The notes: generated by a model from the sequence alone, not told the origin. A stretch of DNA of 64,000 nt from Pseudomonas sp. MTM4 (GCF_019355055.1 NZ_CP048411.1:4201001-4265000); one strand, 5' to 3'. Shown: positions 17,320 through 26,589, counted from the stretch's first letter. A program made the numbers and translations.

Positions 17320-19689
17320 TCAGAGCGTCCAGTTCACGCTGAACATCAGGTTGCGTGGTTCGCCGTAGACGACGCTGGCGTTGTTGGTGATGCTCGAGTA
17401 GTAGGTCTTGTCGAACAGGTTGTTGAGGTTCAGGCGCGTATCGATGTGCTCGTTGACGCGATAACCCAGCATCAGGTTGACCAGGGTGTAGGCGTCCTGA
17501 TCGATGCGATAGCTCGAAGCCTCGCTGTAGGTACTGTTCTGGCTGTTCAGGCTGCCGCCGATGCGCCATTTTTCGAGCGTGCCCGGCAGGTGGTAGACGG
17601 TGGAGGCTTTGAACAGGTGGCGCGGTTGTTTCGGATCGAAGAACTCGCCTTCGTTGGTCGGGTCGGCGTCCTTGCGGTACTTGGCTTCGACGTAGGTGTA
17701 ACCGACGCTCGCTTGCCAGCGCTCAGTGAGCGAGCCGGCGAGTTCCAGATCGATGCCCTTGCTTTCCACTTCCCCGGCAGCCTCGTAGCAGCTGACGGCC
17801 GGAAAGCTGGGGCACGTGCCGGCCTGGTCATCGAGGAGCCTAGCGCGATTTTCCTGCAGGATGCGGAAGACCGCCGCCGAGGCGTTGAGCCTGCCGTCGA
17901 AGTACTCGCCCTTGAGGCCGATCTCGTAGTTGATGCCGGTCATGGGTTCGATGACGCTGCCGCTGACGTCGCGGCTGTCTTGCGGCTTGAATATGTCGGT
18001 GTAGCTGGCGTAGATGGAGTACGTCTCGTTGAGGTCGTAGACGATGCCGGCGTAGCGGGTGACGTTGCGCGTGACTGTGTAGCTGCCGGTGTCGGTGCCG
18101 TCATCGTAGTCGTACCAGTCCAGGCGCCCACCGAGGATGACTGTCAGCGGGTCGGTGATGCTAAGGCGGGTGGCGCTGTACAGGCCTTTCTGCTGCGCCT
18201 CGAACTTCAGGTTCCAGAGGTCCATGTCGTAACTCGGCTTGGGAACCGCGCCGCTGTCCCAGTTGCCGGGGTCGATGTCCGTGCCCGTATCGCCCCAGCC
18301 GCCGTGGCCGTCGAAGATTTCGGTTCGGGTGCTGGCGCCCACCACCAATTCGTGGCGCCGGCCGAACAGCGTGAACGGGCCCGAAAGGTTGCCATCGTAG
18401 GCGTCGTAGTCGTTGACATAGGTATAGGCGCCCGTGCCCTGGTTGAGCTCGTCGGCGTTGTACCAGAAGTATGAGCCGAGCATGTTGATGCGGCCCCACA
18501 TCTTGTTGCCGGCCAGGCGCAGCTTCCAGTCGTTGTCGAAGCGGTGCTCGAGCTCGGCGAATAGATGCCGGGTATTGGTATCCCAATAGGCCCAGTCATT
18601 GCCCAGATAGGTCGAGCGGGAGAGGTGCAGGTCGCTGCCATCCGGTGCGGTTGGCAAGCCGCCCCAGTCCGAGTCCTTATTGTCGTTCTGGTACGACGCG
18701 CCGAGTGTGAACAGCGTTCTGTCGGTGATGTCCGCTTCGACGATGCCGTAGGCGAAGGCATGTTCGCTGCCGCCGTAATCGATATAGGTGCCGTTGTCTT
18801 CGTAGGCCGTGACGAAGCGTCCGCGCAGGGTGCCGGTCTCGTTGAGCGCGTTGGACGCGTCCACTTCGGTGCGGTAGCGATCCCAGCTGCCAGCGCTGGC
18901 GCCGATGCTCACGTAGGGATCGGAAGTTGGGCGCTTTCGGATCATGTTGATGGCCGCCGCCGGGTTGCCGGCACCCTGCATCAGCCCGGTAGCCCCGCGA
19001 ACCACTTCAATGTGGTCGAACATGGCGCTGTCTGGGGCGGTGATGACGTCCTGCGAGAATCGTGACAGGCTCATCGGTAACCCGTCGTACATGATGTTGT
19101 CGACCTGAAAGCCGCGCGCGTGATAACGCTGACGTTCCGGACCGGACTGCTGGATGGTCAGCCCGGGCGTGCTCAGCACCACGTCATGCAGGTTGTTCAG
19201 CCCCTGGTCTTCGATCTGCTGACGAGTGATCACACTGACCGATTGCGGTGTCTCCCGCAGCGACATGGGCAGCTTCGTCGAGGAATTCACCACGCCGGTG
19301 GTGTAGGAGCCGGTGCCTTCGGTGGTGCCATCGACCGGCGCGCGTTCGGCGACGATATTCATCTGTCCGAGATTCAATTCGTCCTCTTCACTGACGGCGC
19401 TGGATACCGTTGCGGTGCCGTCTCGTAGCTCGGCCTCGTATCCCGTCCCCGCCAGCAAACGCCGCAGTGCTTCGGCTGGCTCCAGCGCGCCTTGAACGGC
19501 TGAAGAGGTTCGACCCGCGAGCGCGTCGGCACCGAACACCACCTGCACGCCGCTCTGGGCCTGGAATTGCTGCAGGGCATCGGTAAGCGGCTGTGCCGGC
19601 ACGTCCAGTTCGATGGGAGCCGCATATGCCCCAGCACAGGCACCAAGCCAGGCTGAAAGCGTCAGGGATTGGATAAGTCTAGGTTTCAC
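17320..19689 (-). CDS. TonB-dependent siderophore receptor with N-terminal STN domain (FpvA/FoxA-like)
   Basis: The protein has 789 residues from a GTG start at 19689, with AAGGA eight bases upstream and a good signal peptide (SLTLSAWLGACAGAYA). The frame stays open upstream, but that part carries no export signal. An STN signalling domain lies at about 25-90 (LDVPAQPLTDALQQFQAQSG). The plug domain follows with LRETPQSVSVITRQQIED and VVRGATGLMQGAGNPAAAIN. The 22-strand barrel ends in the aromatic C terminus NLMFSVNWTL. The family imports ferric siderophores. STN domains usually signal to an anti-sigma/ECF pair, but no such pair is adjacent here. A possible Fur site lies upstream. Confidence 0.93.
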   Translation of the reverse strand: MKPRLIQSLTLSAWLGACAGAYAAPIELDVPAQPLTDALQQFQAQSGVQVVFGADALAGRTSSAVQGALEPAEALRRLLAGTGYEAELRDGTATVSSAVSEEDELNLGQMNIVAERAPVDGTTEGTGSYTTGVVNSSTKLPMSLRETPQSVSVITRQQIEDQGLNNLHDVVLSTPGLTIQQSGPERQRYHARGFQVDNIMYDGLPMSLSRFSQDVITAPDSAMFDHIEVVRGATGLMQGAGNPAAAINMIRKRPTSDPYVSIGASAGSWDRYRTEVDASNALNETGTLRGRFVTAYEDNGTYIDYGGSEHAFAYGIVEADITDRTLFTLGASYQNDNKDSDWGGLPTAPDGSDLHLSRSTYLGNDWAYWDTNTRHLFAELEHRFDNDWKLRLAGNKMWGRINMLGSYFWYNADELNQGTGAYTYVNDYDAYDGNLSGPFTLFGRRHELVVGASTRTEIFDGHGGWGDTGTDIDPGNWDSGAVPKPSYDMDLWNLKFEAQQKGLYSATRLSITDPLTVILGGRLDWYDYDDGTDTGSYTVTRNVTRYAGIVYDLNETYSIYASYTDIFKPQDSRDVSGSVIEPMTGINYEIGLKGEYFDGRLNASAAVFRILQENRARLLDDQAGTCPSFPAVSCYEAAGEVESKGIDLELAGSLTERWQASVGYTYVEAKYRKDADPTNEGEFFDPKQPRHLFKASTVYHLPGTLEKWRIGGSLNSQNSTYSEASSYRIDQDAYTLVNLMLGYRVNEHIDTRLNLNNLFDKTYYSSITNNASVVYGEPRNLMFSVNWTL

Positions 19690-19835
19690 CGTGGTCTGTC
19701 CTTGGCATGCGTGAGTGCGAGCGCGGCCGTATCGCCTGCTGCAGACGATGATGAGCGGCGCTTGAAGGCGGCATCGGTGCGGCATGGAAGCAGCGGGAAC
19801 GACGCCGACAGCAAGCCTAGGCATGGATCGAGCGG

Positions 19836-19854
19836 TTGTAAATGAGAAATGTTC
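19836..19854. promoter_or_regulatory. Possible Fur box upstream of the siderophore receptor gene
   Basis: The sequence TTGTAAATGAGAAATGTTC contains the AATGAGAA core common in Fur sites and is AT-rich in GC-rich surroundings. It lies about 150 bases upstream of the chosen GTG start. The match is partial, so this is a candidate only. Confidence 0.4.
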
Positions 19855-19968
19855 GCGGATGTGTGTTGTTGCTAAATGCGTGTTCATCGCGTTTGCTGTG
19901 GTTTCACAACTACCGAGCGTGATAGCGCACGCGCTGCGGATCGGCTCGGCACGGCGACGGTAAGCCCG

Positions 19969-20958
19969 CTACAGCGCCTGGGCTTCATCGGTGATTGTCC
20001 TGTTGTCGAAGCCCAACACCCCGCCTCTCCCCAGTCTTAACCTCAGAAAGTCCTTTGCCAAAAACAGCGCTCCCTGATAGCACCCAGCAGCCTCCGCTCG
20101 TATATCGTCCATCGATAACCCTCGCCCCGGAGCGTTCTGGTAGCGCGCGCTGAAGTGCGTCAGCACCAGGTTGGGTAACCCGACGGCCTGCGCAAAGGCT
20201 GCAACCTGTGCCGCAGTGCTGTGGCCGAAATCGTTTTTACCCGCGTCGGCGATGGGCTGGGTGTAGGTGGCTTCGTGAACGAGCACGTGCGCGTCCTGGC
20301 AGGCGTCACGCAGCAGCTCGGGGCGGTCATTGTCGCCGGCGATCACGACGCGGCGGGGCGGGCGTGTGGACAGCAGATAATCCTCGCTGCGCAAAAAACG
20401 GCCTTGGAATTCGATGTCATGGCCGCGCACCAGTTGCCCCCAGAGCGCGCTGCGAGGGATGCCGTCGCGGTCCAGCTTCTCGATATCGAGGCGCGGGTCG
20501 GGCCGCGCTTCGGTGAAACGGTAGCCCCAGCTCGGCACGCGATGGGAGAGGGCGATGGCTTCGACGCGCACCTGCGGGTTGCGCCAGCCTTCGAAGGTCT
20601 CGATGGCGTGAAAGCGGAGTTCATAGGGCAGACGGCACTGGCTCATTTCGAGCGTAGCGCGTATCCAGCCTTCAATTGCCGCGGGCGCGATGATTTCCAA
20701 CGGCTCCTGCCGGCGCGCCATGCCGGCGCTGGCGAGCAGACCGGGCAGGCCAAAGCAGTGATCGCCATGCACATGCGTGATGAAAACCGCGCGCAGGCCA
20801 TGCAAGGTCAAAGGTGTGCGCAGCAGCTGGTGCTGAGTGGCCTCGCCGCAGTCGATCAGGTACCAACCTTTTCCGCTGTCTTCCACCAACGCCAGCCCGC
20901 TGACATTGCGGGCCTTGGTCGGTGTGCCGGACGAGGTACCAAGAAATAGCAGATCCAC
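19969..20958 (-). CDS. rnz: Ribonuclease Z (metallo-beta-lactamase fold)
   Basis: The protein has 329 residues from GTG at 20958, with CAGGAG upstream. That start gives the family N terminus VDLLFLGTSSGTPT; the frame is open further upstream without homology. The metal motif THVHGDH is at about 61-67. Later ligands lie in VIAGDNDRP, in the HEAT segment (VLVHEATYT) and in NLVLTHFSARY. RNase Z removes 3' trailers from tRNA precursors or acts as a phosphodiesterase. The length agrees with the short bacterial form. Its annotation as a tRNA enzyme is by family; the 'TSSGTPTKARNVS' segment is typical of ElaC. Confidence 0.92.
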   Translation of the reverse strand: MDLLFLGTSSGTPTKARNVSGLALVEDSGKGWYLIDCGEATQHQLLRTPLTLHGLRAVFITHVHGDHCFGLPGLLASAGMARRQEPLEIIAPAAIEGWIRATLEMSQCRLPYELRFHAIETFEGWRNPQVRVEAIALSHRVPSWGYRFTEARPDPRLDIEKLDRDGIPRSALWGQLVRGHDIEFQGRFLRSEDYLLSTRPPRRVVIAGDNDRPELLRDACQDAHVLVHEATYTQPIADAGKNDFGHSTAAQVAAFAQAVGLPNLVLTHFSARYQNAPGRGLSMDDIRAEAAGCYQGALFLAKDFLRLRLGRGGVLGFDNRTITDEAQAL

Positions 20959-21173
20959 ACCTGTGCTCCTGTTCTGCAATGTTTGTGATTCGTGACTCAG
21001 CGTCCTGATCAATGCAAGCAGATCCACGGGCGACCGCCATTCTCGAGGCCCGACATATTTCCTCACAGTGCCCCAGCGTTTCGTTTGGTGGGTTAAAGGT
21101 TGCTGAAAGCTTTGCTCCGTAGCCTACCCGGCTCACCTGTTTCAGCTGGATAAGAATAAAGAGGAGATTAGGC

Positions 21174-22487
21174 TTGTTGACTCTGATTGGTCTGTTGACC
21201 ATTGGCAGCTTGGTAGTACTGCTGCTCGTCGGGCGCATGGCGCCGATTCTGCCGTTGATCGTAGTACCGCTGGTAGGCGCATTGCTGGCCGGCTTCGGAC
21301 CGGAGGCGATCTCCGGTTTTTTCACTGACGGTCTGGAGCGTGTGATATCCATCGCCGCCATGTTCGTCTTCGCCATCACCTTTTTCGGCGTGCTTCAGGA
21401 TACCGGGCTGTTCCGTCCGATCATCGGCGCCATGGTGAAGATCACTCGCGGCAACGTGATCGCCGTGGCGATGGCCACTGCTGTGATCGGCATGCTGGCG
21501 CACCTCGACGGCGCCGGCGCGACTACCTTTCTGCTGACCATTCCTGCATTGCTGCCACTTTATCGTCAGCTGCGGATGAGCCCGTACCTGATGCTCATGC
21601 TGCTGGCCCTGGGTGCTGGCATTTTCAACATGCTGCCCTGGGCTGGCCCGCTGGGCCGCGCGGCGGCGGTGACCGGCATTGAAGTGACTGAGCTGTGGCG
21701 GCCGCTTGTTGCCGTGCAGGGCATCGGCGTGGTGTTGCTGGTGGCACTGGCCGCCTTGCTGGGTTGGCGTGAACAGCGGCGCATCGCGTCGGGCAATGTA
21801 CCGGCAGATGTTGGCGTGCTGGTCGATACCCACGCGGGTCTTCACGACCCTACCCCTGAAGAGCGCGCGCTGGAGCGCCCCGGGCGTCTCTGGGCAAATG
21901 GAGGCCTGTTCCTGCTGGTGTTGATTGCGCTGTTCGCGGGTGTGTTACCGGCTGGCTACATCTTCATGATCGGCCTGTCGCTTGCGCTGTTCATCAACTA
22001 TCCAGGCGGCAAGACACAGATGCAGCGCATCGCGGCGCATGCGCCGGCGGCGCTGAGTATGGGCATGATTATCCTCGCGGCGGGCTCGATGCTGGGGATG
22101 CTGACCGGCACCGGTATGCTGACGTCCATCGCCCAGGATCTGGTTCAGGTGCTGCCTGCCTCGATGGTGTCGCAGCTGCACATCGTTCTCGGTGTATTTG
22201 GTCTGCCGATGGAGCTGATGCTGAGCACCGACGCCTATTACTTCGGTCTGCTGCCGGTCACGCTGGAGGTGGTGACCAATCACGGTATCGAGCCAGCCAG
22301 CGTCGTCTACGCGATGACCATCGGCAACATCATCGGTACGTTCATCAGCCCATTCTCGCCAGCACTCTGGTTGGCTCTGGGGTTGGCCGGGCTGGATCTG
22401 GGCCGGCACATCCGCTACTCGCTATTGTGGATGTGGGGCTTTTCCTTGTTGCTGTTCGTCGCCGCTTGGATGCTCGGTCTGTTCTGA
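21174..22487 (+). CDS. CitMHS-family citrate/divalent-cation symporter
   Basis: The protein has 437 residues and about twelve membrane segments. MFVFAITFFGVLQDTGLF, the cytosolic-facing AHLDGAGATTFLLTIPALLPLY segment and FGLPMELMLSTDAYYFGLLPV are characteristic of the CitMHS family, which imports citrate complexed with Mg or Ca together with protons. The start is a TTG at 21174 (or the adjacent TTG at 21177), supported by AGAGGAG seven bases upstream; no ATG lies nearby in frame. No citrate-sensing two-component pair is adjacent. The gene precedes the TauE/SafE gene by 136 bases, which contain an AT-rich probable promoter, so the two need not be cotranscribed. Confidence 0.88.
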   Translation: MLTLIGLLTIGSLVVLLLVGRMAPILPLIVVPLVGALLAGFGPEAISGFFTDGLERVISIAAMFVFAITFFGVLQDTGLFRPIIGAMVKITRGNVIAVAMATAVIGMLAHLDGAGATTFLLTIPALLPLYRQLRMSPYLMLMLLALGAGIFNMLPWAGPLGRAAAVTGIEVTELWRPLVAVQGIGVVLLVALAALLGWREQRRIASGNVPADVGVLVDTHAGLHDPTPEERALERPGRLWANGGLFLLVLIALFAGVLPAGYIFMIGLSLALFINYPGGKTQMQRIAAHAPAALSMGMIILAAGSMLGMLTGTGMLTSIAQDLVQVLPASMVSQLHIVLGVFGLPMELMLSTDAYYFGLLPVTLEVVTNHGIEPASVVYAMTIGNIIGTFISPFSPALWLALGLAGLDLGRHIRYSLLWMWGFSLLLFVAAWMLGLF

Positions 22488-22623
22488 TGATCCAAGACGT
22501 AGCAATCTGCATATATCGATTAGCTACTAAAAAAGAACAAACTTATATTAAGGATTGCTAGTTCTCGCCGTTATGCTGCTTCCCTTTGACACGGCCCAGG
22601 CGGGCCTCAACGGGAAGCGAACG

Positions 22624-23406
22624 ATGGAATTAGGTGTTATCGGCTTTGTGGTGGCCGGCCTGCTGGTGGGGTTCATCGTTGGCATGACAGGCGTTGGCGG
22701 TGGCTCGTTGATGACGCCTGTTCTCCTGTGGTTTGGCGTCAACCCGGCTGCCGCCGTGGGTACCGACCTGCTTTACGCGGCGATCACCAAGGCCGGTGGT
22801 GTCTGGGTGCATCAGAAGAATCGCAACATCGATTGGAGCATCACCGGCTGGCTGGCGCTTGGTAGCGTGCCGGCGGCGGGCCTGACGCTCTGGGTGCTGA
22901 GCGGGTTGCACTCCGATCCGGAAGTGCTCAACGCGATTATCAAACAGTCGTTGGGCGTCGTTCTGGTGCTCACCGCGCTGGCGGTGCTATTCAAAATGCG
23001 GCTGCTTGCATTCGCCGCTCGTCTGTCCGGGCCGACGCCTCGGCTTTCGCCGCGTGGGCTTAACGTGCTGACCGTGGTGGTTGGTGGGGTGCTCGGTGCG
23101 ATTGTGACGCTGACCTCCATCGGTGCCGGCGCGCTGGGTACCGTGGCGCTGTTCTTTCTCTACCCGCTATTGAGCACGCGCCGCCTGGTCGGAACGGAGA
23201 TCGCCCATGCCGTGCCACTTACGCTGGTGGCAGGGCTGGGCCATGCCGGCATGGGGAATATGGATTGGACCATCCTGGCCTATCTGCTGGTGGGCTCGTT
23301 GCCGGGGATTTATCTGGGCAGCAACCTGGCCGGCAAGGTGCCGGATACCGTCCTGCGTCCCTGCATGGCGGTTATGCTGGCAGCCATCGGCTATAAGCTG
23401 ATCTGA
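22624..23406 (+). CDS. TauE/SafE-family sulfite/anion permease
   Basis: The protein has 260 residues with about eight membrane segments. The motif VGMTGVGGGSLMTPVLLWFGVNPAAAVGTDLLYA near the start is the TauE/SafE signature, and the second repeat contains TSIGAGALGTVALFFLYP. These inner-membrane proteins export sulfite, sulfoacetate or related anions. ATG at 22624 has GGGAAG about seven bases upstream. The region 22500-22560 just before it is strongly AT-rich and probably carries the promoter. No sulfur-metabolism gene is adjacent, so the substrate is unknown. A small VOC protein gene is convergent downstream. Confidence 0.88.
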   Translation: MELGVIGFVVAGLLVGFIVGMTGVGGGSLMTPVLLWFGVNPAAAVGTDLLYAAITKAGGVWVHQKNRNIDWSITGWLALGSVPAAGLTLWVLSGLHSDPEVLNAIIKQSLGVVLVLTALAVLFKMRLLAFAARLSGPTPRLSPRGLNVLTVVVGGVLGAIVTLTSIGAGALGTVALFFLYPLLSTRRLVGTEIAHAVPLTLVAGLGHAGMGNMDWTILAYLLVGSLPGIYLGSNLAGKVPDTVLRPCMAVMLAAIGYKLI

Positions 23407-23429
23407 CCCTTCTTCGGCCGGATGATCCG

Positions 23430-23858
23430 CTATCCGGCCTGTTCGCAATTGACCATCCAGGACACGCCGAAACGGTCAACGAACATGCCGAAACGCTCGG
23501 CCCAGAAGGTTTTCTCCAGCGGCATCACGACCTGGCCCCCTTCGGCCAGCCCATTGAAAACGCGCTCGCCCTCGGCAACGCTTTTGGGATGCAGGGAAAT
23601 CGAGCAGCCTTTGATGCCCTCGTACGGGCCTCCACCACAGGCAGCGTCGCCGGGCATGGTGTCGGACGCCATCAGCTGGAAGTCGCCCAGATTCAGGCAT
23701 ACATGCATGATTCGCTCCTGATGCTCCGCTGGGAAATGCTCGGAGTCGGGCGCTTGGGCGAAGGTAATCATCTCCAGCGTGCCGCCTAATACCTGCTGGT
23801 ACAGCGTGAAGGCGTCGCGTGCTTGGCCGTCGAAGGTGAGGTACGGGGTAATTTTCAT
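23430..23858 (-). CDS. PhnB-like VOC (glyoxalase-fold) protein
   Basis: The protein has 142 residues. It begins ITPYLTFDGQARDAFTLYQQVLGG and includes FQLMASDTMPG, GCSISLHPKS and FGMFVDRFGVSWMVNC. This is the common PhnB / 3-demethylubiquinone-methyltransferase-like branch of the vicinal-oxygen-chelate fold. No activity is established for the family in general. It follows the YciI-like gene by 19 bases on the same strand, a frequent pairing. In many genomes the pair accompanies an ECF sigma gene of the SigJ/ECF41-like type, which is not present here. Confidence 0.85.
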   Translation of the reverse strand: MKITPYLTFDGQARDAFTLYQQVLGGTLEMITFAQAPDSEHFPAEHQERIMHVCLNLGDFQLMASDTMPGDAACGGGPYEGIKGCSISLHPKSVAEGERVFNGLAEGGQVVMPLEKTFWAERFGMFVDRFGVSWMVNCEQAG

Positions 23859-23877
23859 GGTCTGCCTCCTGTTTCGA

Positions 23878-24297
23878 TTATTGGGTTAACCGTGCGCGCA
23901 GGCGGTCTTCCTGCTCGCGCAATTCGGGCGTGAACTCGGCGCCGAAGTCTTCGGCTTCGAACACCTGACGGATTTCGATTTCCGATTCGCCGATGGCTGA
24001 TGCCGGGCAGCGCTTCACCCAATCGATGGCGTCCTGCAGCGACGCGGTCTGGAACAGCCAATAGCCGGCGATAAGCTCCCGGGTTTCAGCGAACGGGCCA
24101 TCGACGACCGAGCATTGCCCTTCGTTGAAGCGCACCCGCGCGCCCCGGCGACTCGGATGCAAGCCTTCGCCGCCCAGCAGTACACCGGCATTTGCCAATT
24201 CTTCGTTGTATTGGCCCATGGCTGCGAGAATCTCCTCAGTAGGCATCACGCCTGCTTCGGTATCGCGGTTGGCCTTGATCATCACCATGAATCGCAT
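23878..24297 (-). CDS. YciI/DGPF-domain protein
   Basis: The protein has 139 residues with the defining VVDGPFAETRELIAGYWLF segment at about 64-82 and MRFMVMIKANRDTEAG at the start. It is a dimeric alpha/beta ferredoxin-like fold of unknown function, classed with YCII-related proteins. It is the first gene of a two-gene unit with the VOC protein. Its start is divergent from the DUF3455/ECF sigma operon, so the roughly 280-base gap holds promoters in both directions. I saw no clear operator there. Confidence 0.85.
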   Translation of the reverse strand: MRFMVMIKANRDTEAGVMPTEEILAAMGQYNEELANAGVLLGGEGLHPSRRGARVRFNEGQCSVVDGPFAETRELIAGYWLFQTASLQDAIDWVKRCPASAIGESEIEIRQVFEAEDFGAEFTPELREQEDRLRARLTQ

Positions 24298-24577
24298 CGT
24301 CTGACTCCTTTATCGGATGGGAGAAAACAGCCTAGACGGAGATGTAGAAATTTCCTCCGGCTCTGATCATTGGTCGAGTGGACGAGACGAGAATCGACAC
24401 GATGACGAAATTTTCTTTGCTACCGCATAAATGGGTGCCTATCCCTTCAGGTGATTAGGGCGCTGGTTGGATACTCCGAAAATATTTCTGCAAGGTCTGC
24501 ATCCGATTCGGTTTCTCGCGGGTAGTACAGGTAGCGGCCAGATTTGCCGCCCACTTGATCACTATCGGAGATTCAAA

Positions 24578-25108
24578 ATGGACGCGAAAAAGATCCTTTG
24601 CCTGACCGGACTTTCCTTGGCGCTCGGCTGCTCGGCCAATGCCTTCGCCAAAATGGACGTACCCGACGCCGTCAAGGTCCCGGATGGCCACACCGTCAGC
24701 ATGGAAACCCGCGGCGTCGGCAAGATCACCTACGAATGCCAAGCCAAAGCCGATATGCCCGAAAAAATGGAGTGGGTGTTCATCGGCCCCAAAGCCGCGC
24801 TCAATGATCGCAGCGGCAAGCAGGTCGGCAGCTACTACGGCCCGCCTGCCACCTGGGAAGCGGCGGACGGTTCCGCGATAACCGGCACCCAGGTTGCGGT
24901 AGCTCCGGCAGGCGAAGGCAACATCCCGTATCAGTTGGTCAAGGCCAACCCCGCCGAAGGCGACGGTGCGATGAAGGGCGTCAGCTACATTCAGCGAGTG
25001 GCGACCAAGGGCGGCGTAGCGCCTGCGGCAACCTGCGATGCAGCCAGCAAGGGCGAGCGCCAGATCGTGGATTATCAGGCCGACTACCTGTTCTGGACCA
25101 GCAAGTGA
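24578..25108 (+). CDS. DUF3455 exported protein
   Basis: The protein has 176 residues. A signal peptide (MDAKKILCLTGLSLALGCSANAFA is its span, residues 1-24) is followed by a domain with VKVPDGHTVSMETRGVGKIT, a cysteine, then EWVFIGPKAALNDRSGKQVG, TWEAADGSAITG, and a C-terminal ATCDAASKGE with a second cysteine. These features match DUF3455. The function is unknown, but it is an extracytoplasmic protein. ATG at 24578 has GGAG eight bases upstream. It is followed 28 bases later by an ECF sigma gene and then its anti-sigma, so it is likely a member of their regulon and in the same operon. Confidence 0.85.
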   Translation: MDAKKILCLTGLSLALGCSANAFAKMDVPDAVKVPDGHTVSMETRGVGKITYECQAKADMPEKMEWVFIGPKAALNDRSGKQVGSYYGPPATWEAADGSAITGTQVAVAPAGEGNIPYQLVKANPAEGDGAMKGVSYIQRVATKGGVAPAATCDAASKGERQIVDYQADYLFWTSK

Positions 25109-25136
25109 GTCCAGCACAGCGGGCAAGTCGCTCGAT

Positions 25137-25784
25137 ATGAGCGTTAAACGCCTCTATGCTCCACAGAAGCCCCGGCCTGCGCGCCGGGGCAATCACAATC
25201 AGCCAGTGGCGGGTCAATTGTCAGCAGCGTCCTCATCCCCGTTCGACTACGAAGCAGCCCTGCGCGCTTGCGCTCGCGGCGAGCGCTCGGCATTACAGAA
25301 ACTGTATGAACAGGAAAGCCCGCGCCTGCTCGGCGTGGTTCAGCGCATCGTGCGAGACGCCGCACTGGCGGAGGACATCGTGCATGACGCCTTCATCCGC
25401 ATCTGGAACAAAGCGGCTACGTATGACCAGACGCGCGGCTCGGCCCGTGGTTGGATCTTCAGCGTGACCCGCCACCTCGCCCTCAACGCCGTGCGCAACG
25501 ATGCCCGGCAGATGCTGATGGACCCAGACGAGGAGCGCGAAACCAGCCACGCAGCTATCGACGGTTGGCAGGAACAGACCGACGCCTTCGATTGGCGAGT
25601 CAATCCCGGCCGGATCGAAGCCTGCCTCGAACAATTGGAACCGGTGCGCCGCAACTGCGTATTTCACGCCTACGTCGACGGCTATTCCCATCAGGAAATC
25701 GCGCAGCGCCTGGGTGCTCCGCTGGGCACGGTAAAGGCCTGGATCCGCCGCAGCCTGACCGCCCTTCGCGAGTGCATCGGATGA
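25137..25784 (+). CDS. ECF RNA polymerase sigma factor
   Basis: The protein has 215 residues. After an N-terminal basic extension of about 40 residues, region 2 runs from LQKLYEQESPRLLGVVQRIV through AEDIVHDAFIRIWNKAATYD. Region 4 covers LEPVRRNCVFHAYVDGYSHQEIAQRLGAPLGTVKAWIRRSL. It belongs to the SigK-like ECF branch that pairs with RskA-type anti-sigmas. The ATG at 25137 is the likely start; no strong Shine-Dalgarno sequence is seen. The stop overlaps the start of the anti-sigma gene (ATGA), a sign of translational coupling. The signal sensed is unknown. Confidence 0.9.
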   Translation: MSVKRLYAPQKPRPARRGNHNQPVAGQLSAASSSPFDYEAALRACARGERSALQKLYEQESPRLLGVVQRIVRDAALAEDIVHDAFIRIWNKAATYDQTRGSARGWIFSVTRHLALNAVRNDARQMLMDPDEERETSHAAIDGWQEQTDAFDWRVNPGRIEACLEQLEPVRRNCVFHAYVDGYSHQEIAQRLGAPLGTVKAWIRRSLTALRECIG

Positions 25785-26503
25785 ATACCGAAGTCAACGA
25801 CAGCGGCGAAAGCCTGCACGAACTGGCCGGCGAATACGTACTTGGCACCTTGCCTGCGTCGCAGCGGGAGGACGTCGAGCGGCGTTTGCCCGTCGAGCCC
25901 GAACTGCAAGCCGCCGTGGATTATTGGGAAGCACGCCTGTTGCACCTGACCGATCTGGTCGAGTCGCAAACGCCATCGCCGCGCCTGTGGACTCGCATAG
26001 AACGTACCTTGGATGCTCACCAGGCCGCACCGGTGCCGCGTAACCGTCAAATGAAGTGGTGGGACAACCTATCGCTCTGGCGAGGCTTCGCCGCCGCTGG
26101 CATGGCCGCGACGTTGGTGTTGGGCACGTTGCTGCTTACCCGCACCACGCCGGAATCATCGCCGACCTGGCTGGTGGTGCTCGCGACTCCGCAGGGTCTT
26201 GCCCCCGGTTGGGTGATGCAGGCCAGTAACCAATCGCGGGAAATCGAACTGATCCCCCTCGGCGTGACCGAGCTGCCGCCGGACAAGGCGCTGCAGCTCT
26301 GGACCAAGGCCGAAGGCTGGCAGGCACCGGTCTCGCTCGGATTGGTCAAACCCGGCGAGCCGGTGAAGATTCGCCTCGACGAGCTGCCCCCGCTGCAGCC
26401 TAATCAGCTGTTCGAACTCACGCTCGAACAGCCAACTGGCTCGCCAACCGGCAAGCCGACCGGGCCGATCCAGTTCATCGGGCGCGCGGCGAAGGTGATC
26501 TAG
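25781..26503 (+). CDS. RskA-type anti-sigma factor
   Basis: The protein has 240 residues and starts at the ATG that overlaps the sigma stop by four bases. An N-terminal cytoplasmic anti-sigma domain begins LHELAGEYVLGTLPASQRED. One membrane helix is at about 100-120. The periplasmic C-terminal domain contains LVVLATPQGLAPGW, PDKALQLWTKAEGWQAPVSLG and FELTLEQPTG. The N-terminal HELAxxYVLGTL pattern is typical of anti-sigma-K factors and lacks the zinc HxxxCxxC motif. It should bind and hold the adjacent sigma factor and release it by regulated proteolysis. No regulator of the protease step is nearby. Confidence 0.88.
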   Translation: MNTEVNDSGESLHELAGEYVLGTLPASQREDVERRLPVEPELQAAVDYWEARLLHLTDLVESQTPSPRLWTRIERTLDAHQAAPVPRNRQMKWWDNLSLWRGFAAAGMAATLVLGTLLLTRTTPESSPTWLVVLATPQGLAPGWVMQASNQSREIELIPLGVTELPPDKALQLWTKAEGWQAPVSLGLVKPGEPVKIRLDELPPLQPNQLFELTLEQPTGSPTGKPTGPIQFIGRAAKVI

Positions 26504-26589
26504 GGCTGGCGCGTTTCGCGCAGAACCGCGGCTTTGCTTGCAGCGACCCATTTGGAACCACTCGCAGCAACATCCGACAAATACCTGCC

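Noticed and set aside
16927..18474. A 515-codon open frame on the plus strand opposite the TonB receptor
   Set aside because: It lies antisense to a clearly homologous receptor gene, has no domain or ribosome-binding site, and arises from GC-rich codon structure.
24298..24577. ECF promoter motif before the DUF3455 gene
   Set aside because: TGCATCC and nearby CGGGTAGT could be read as -35/-10, but spacing and consensus for this sigma group are not known well enough to call it.
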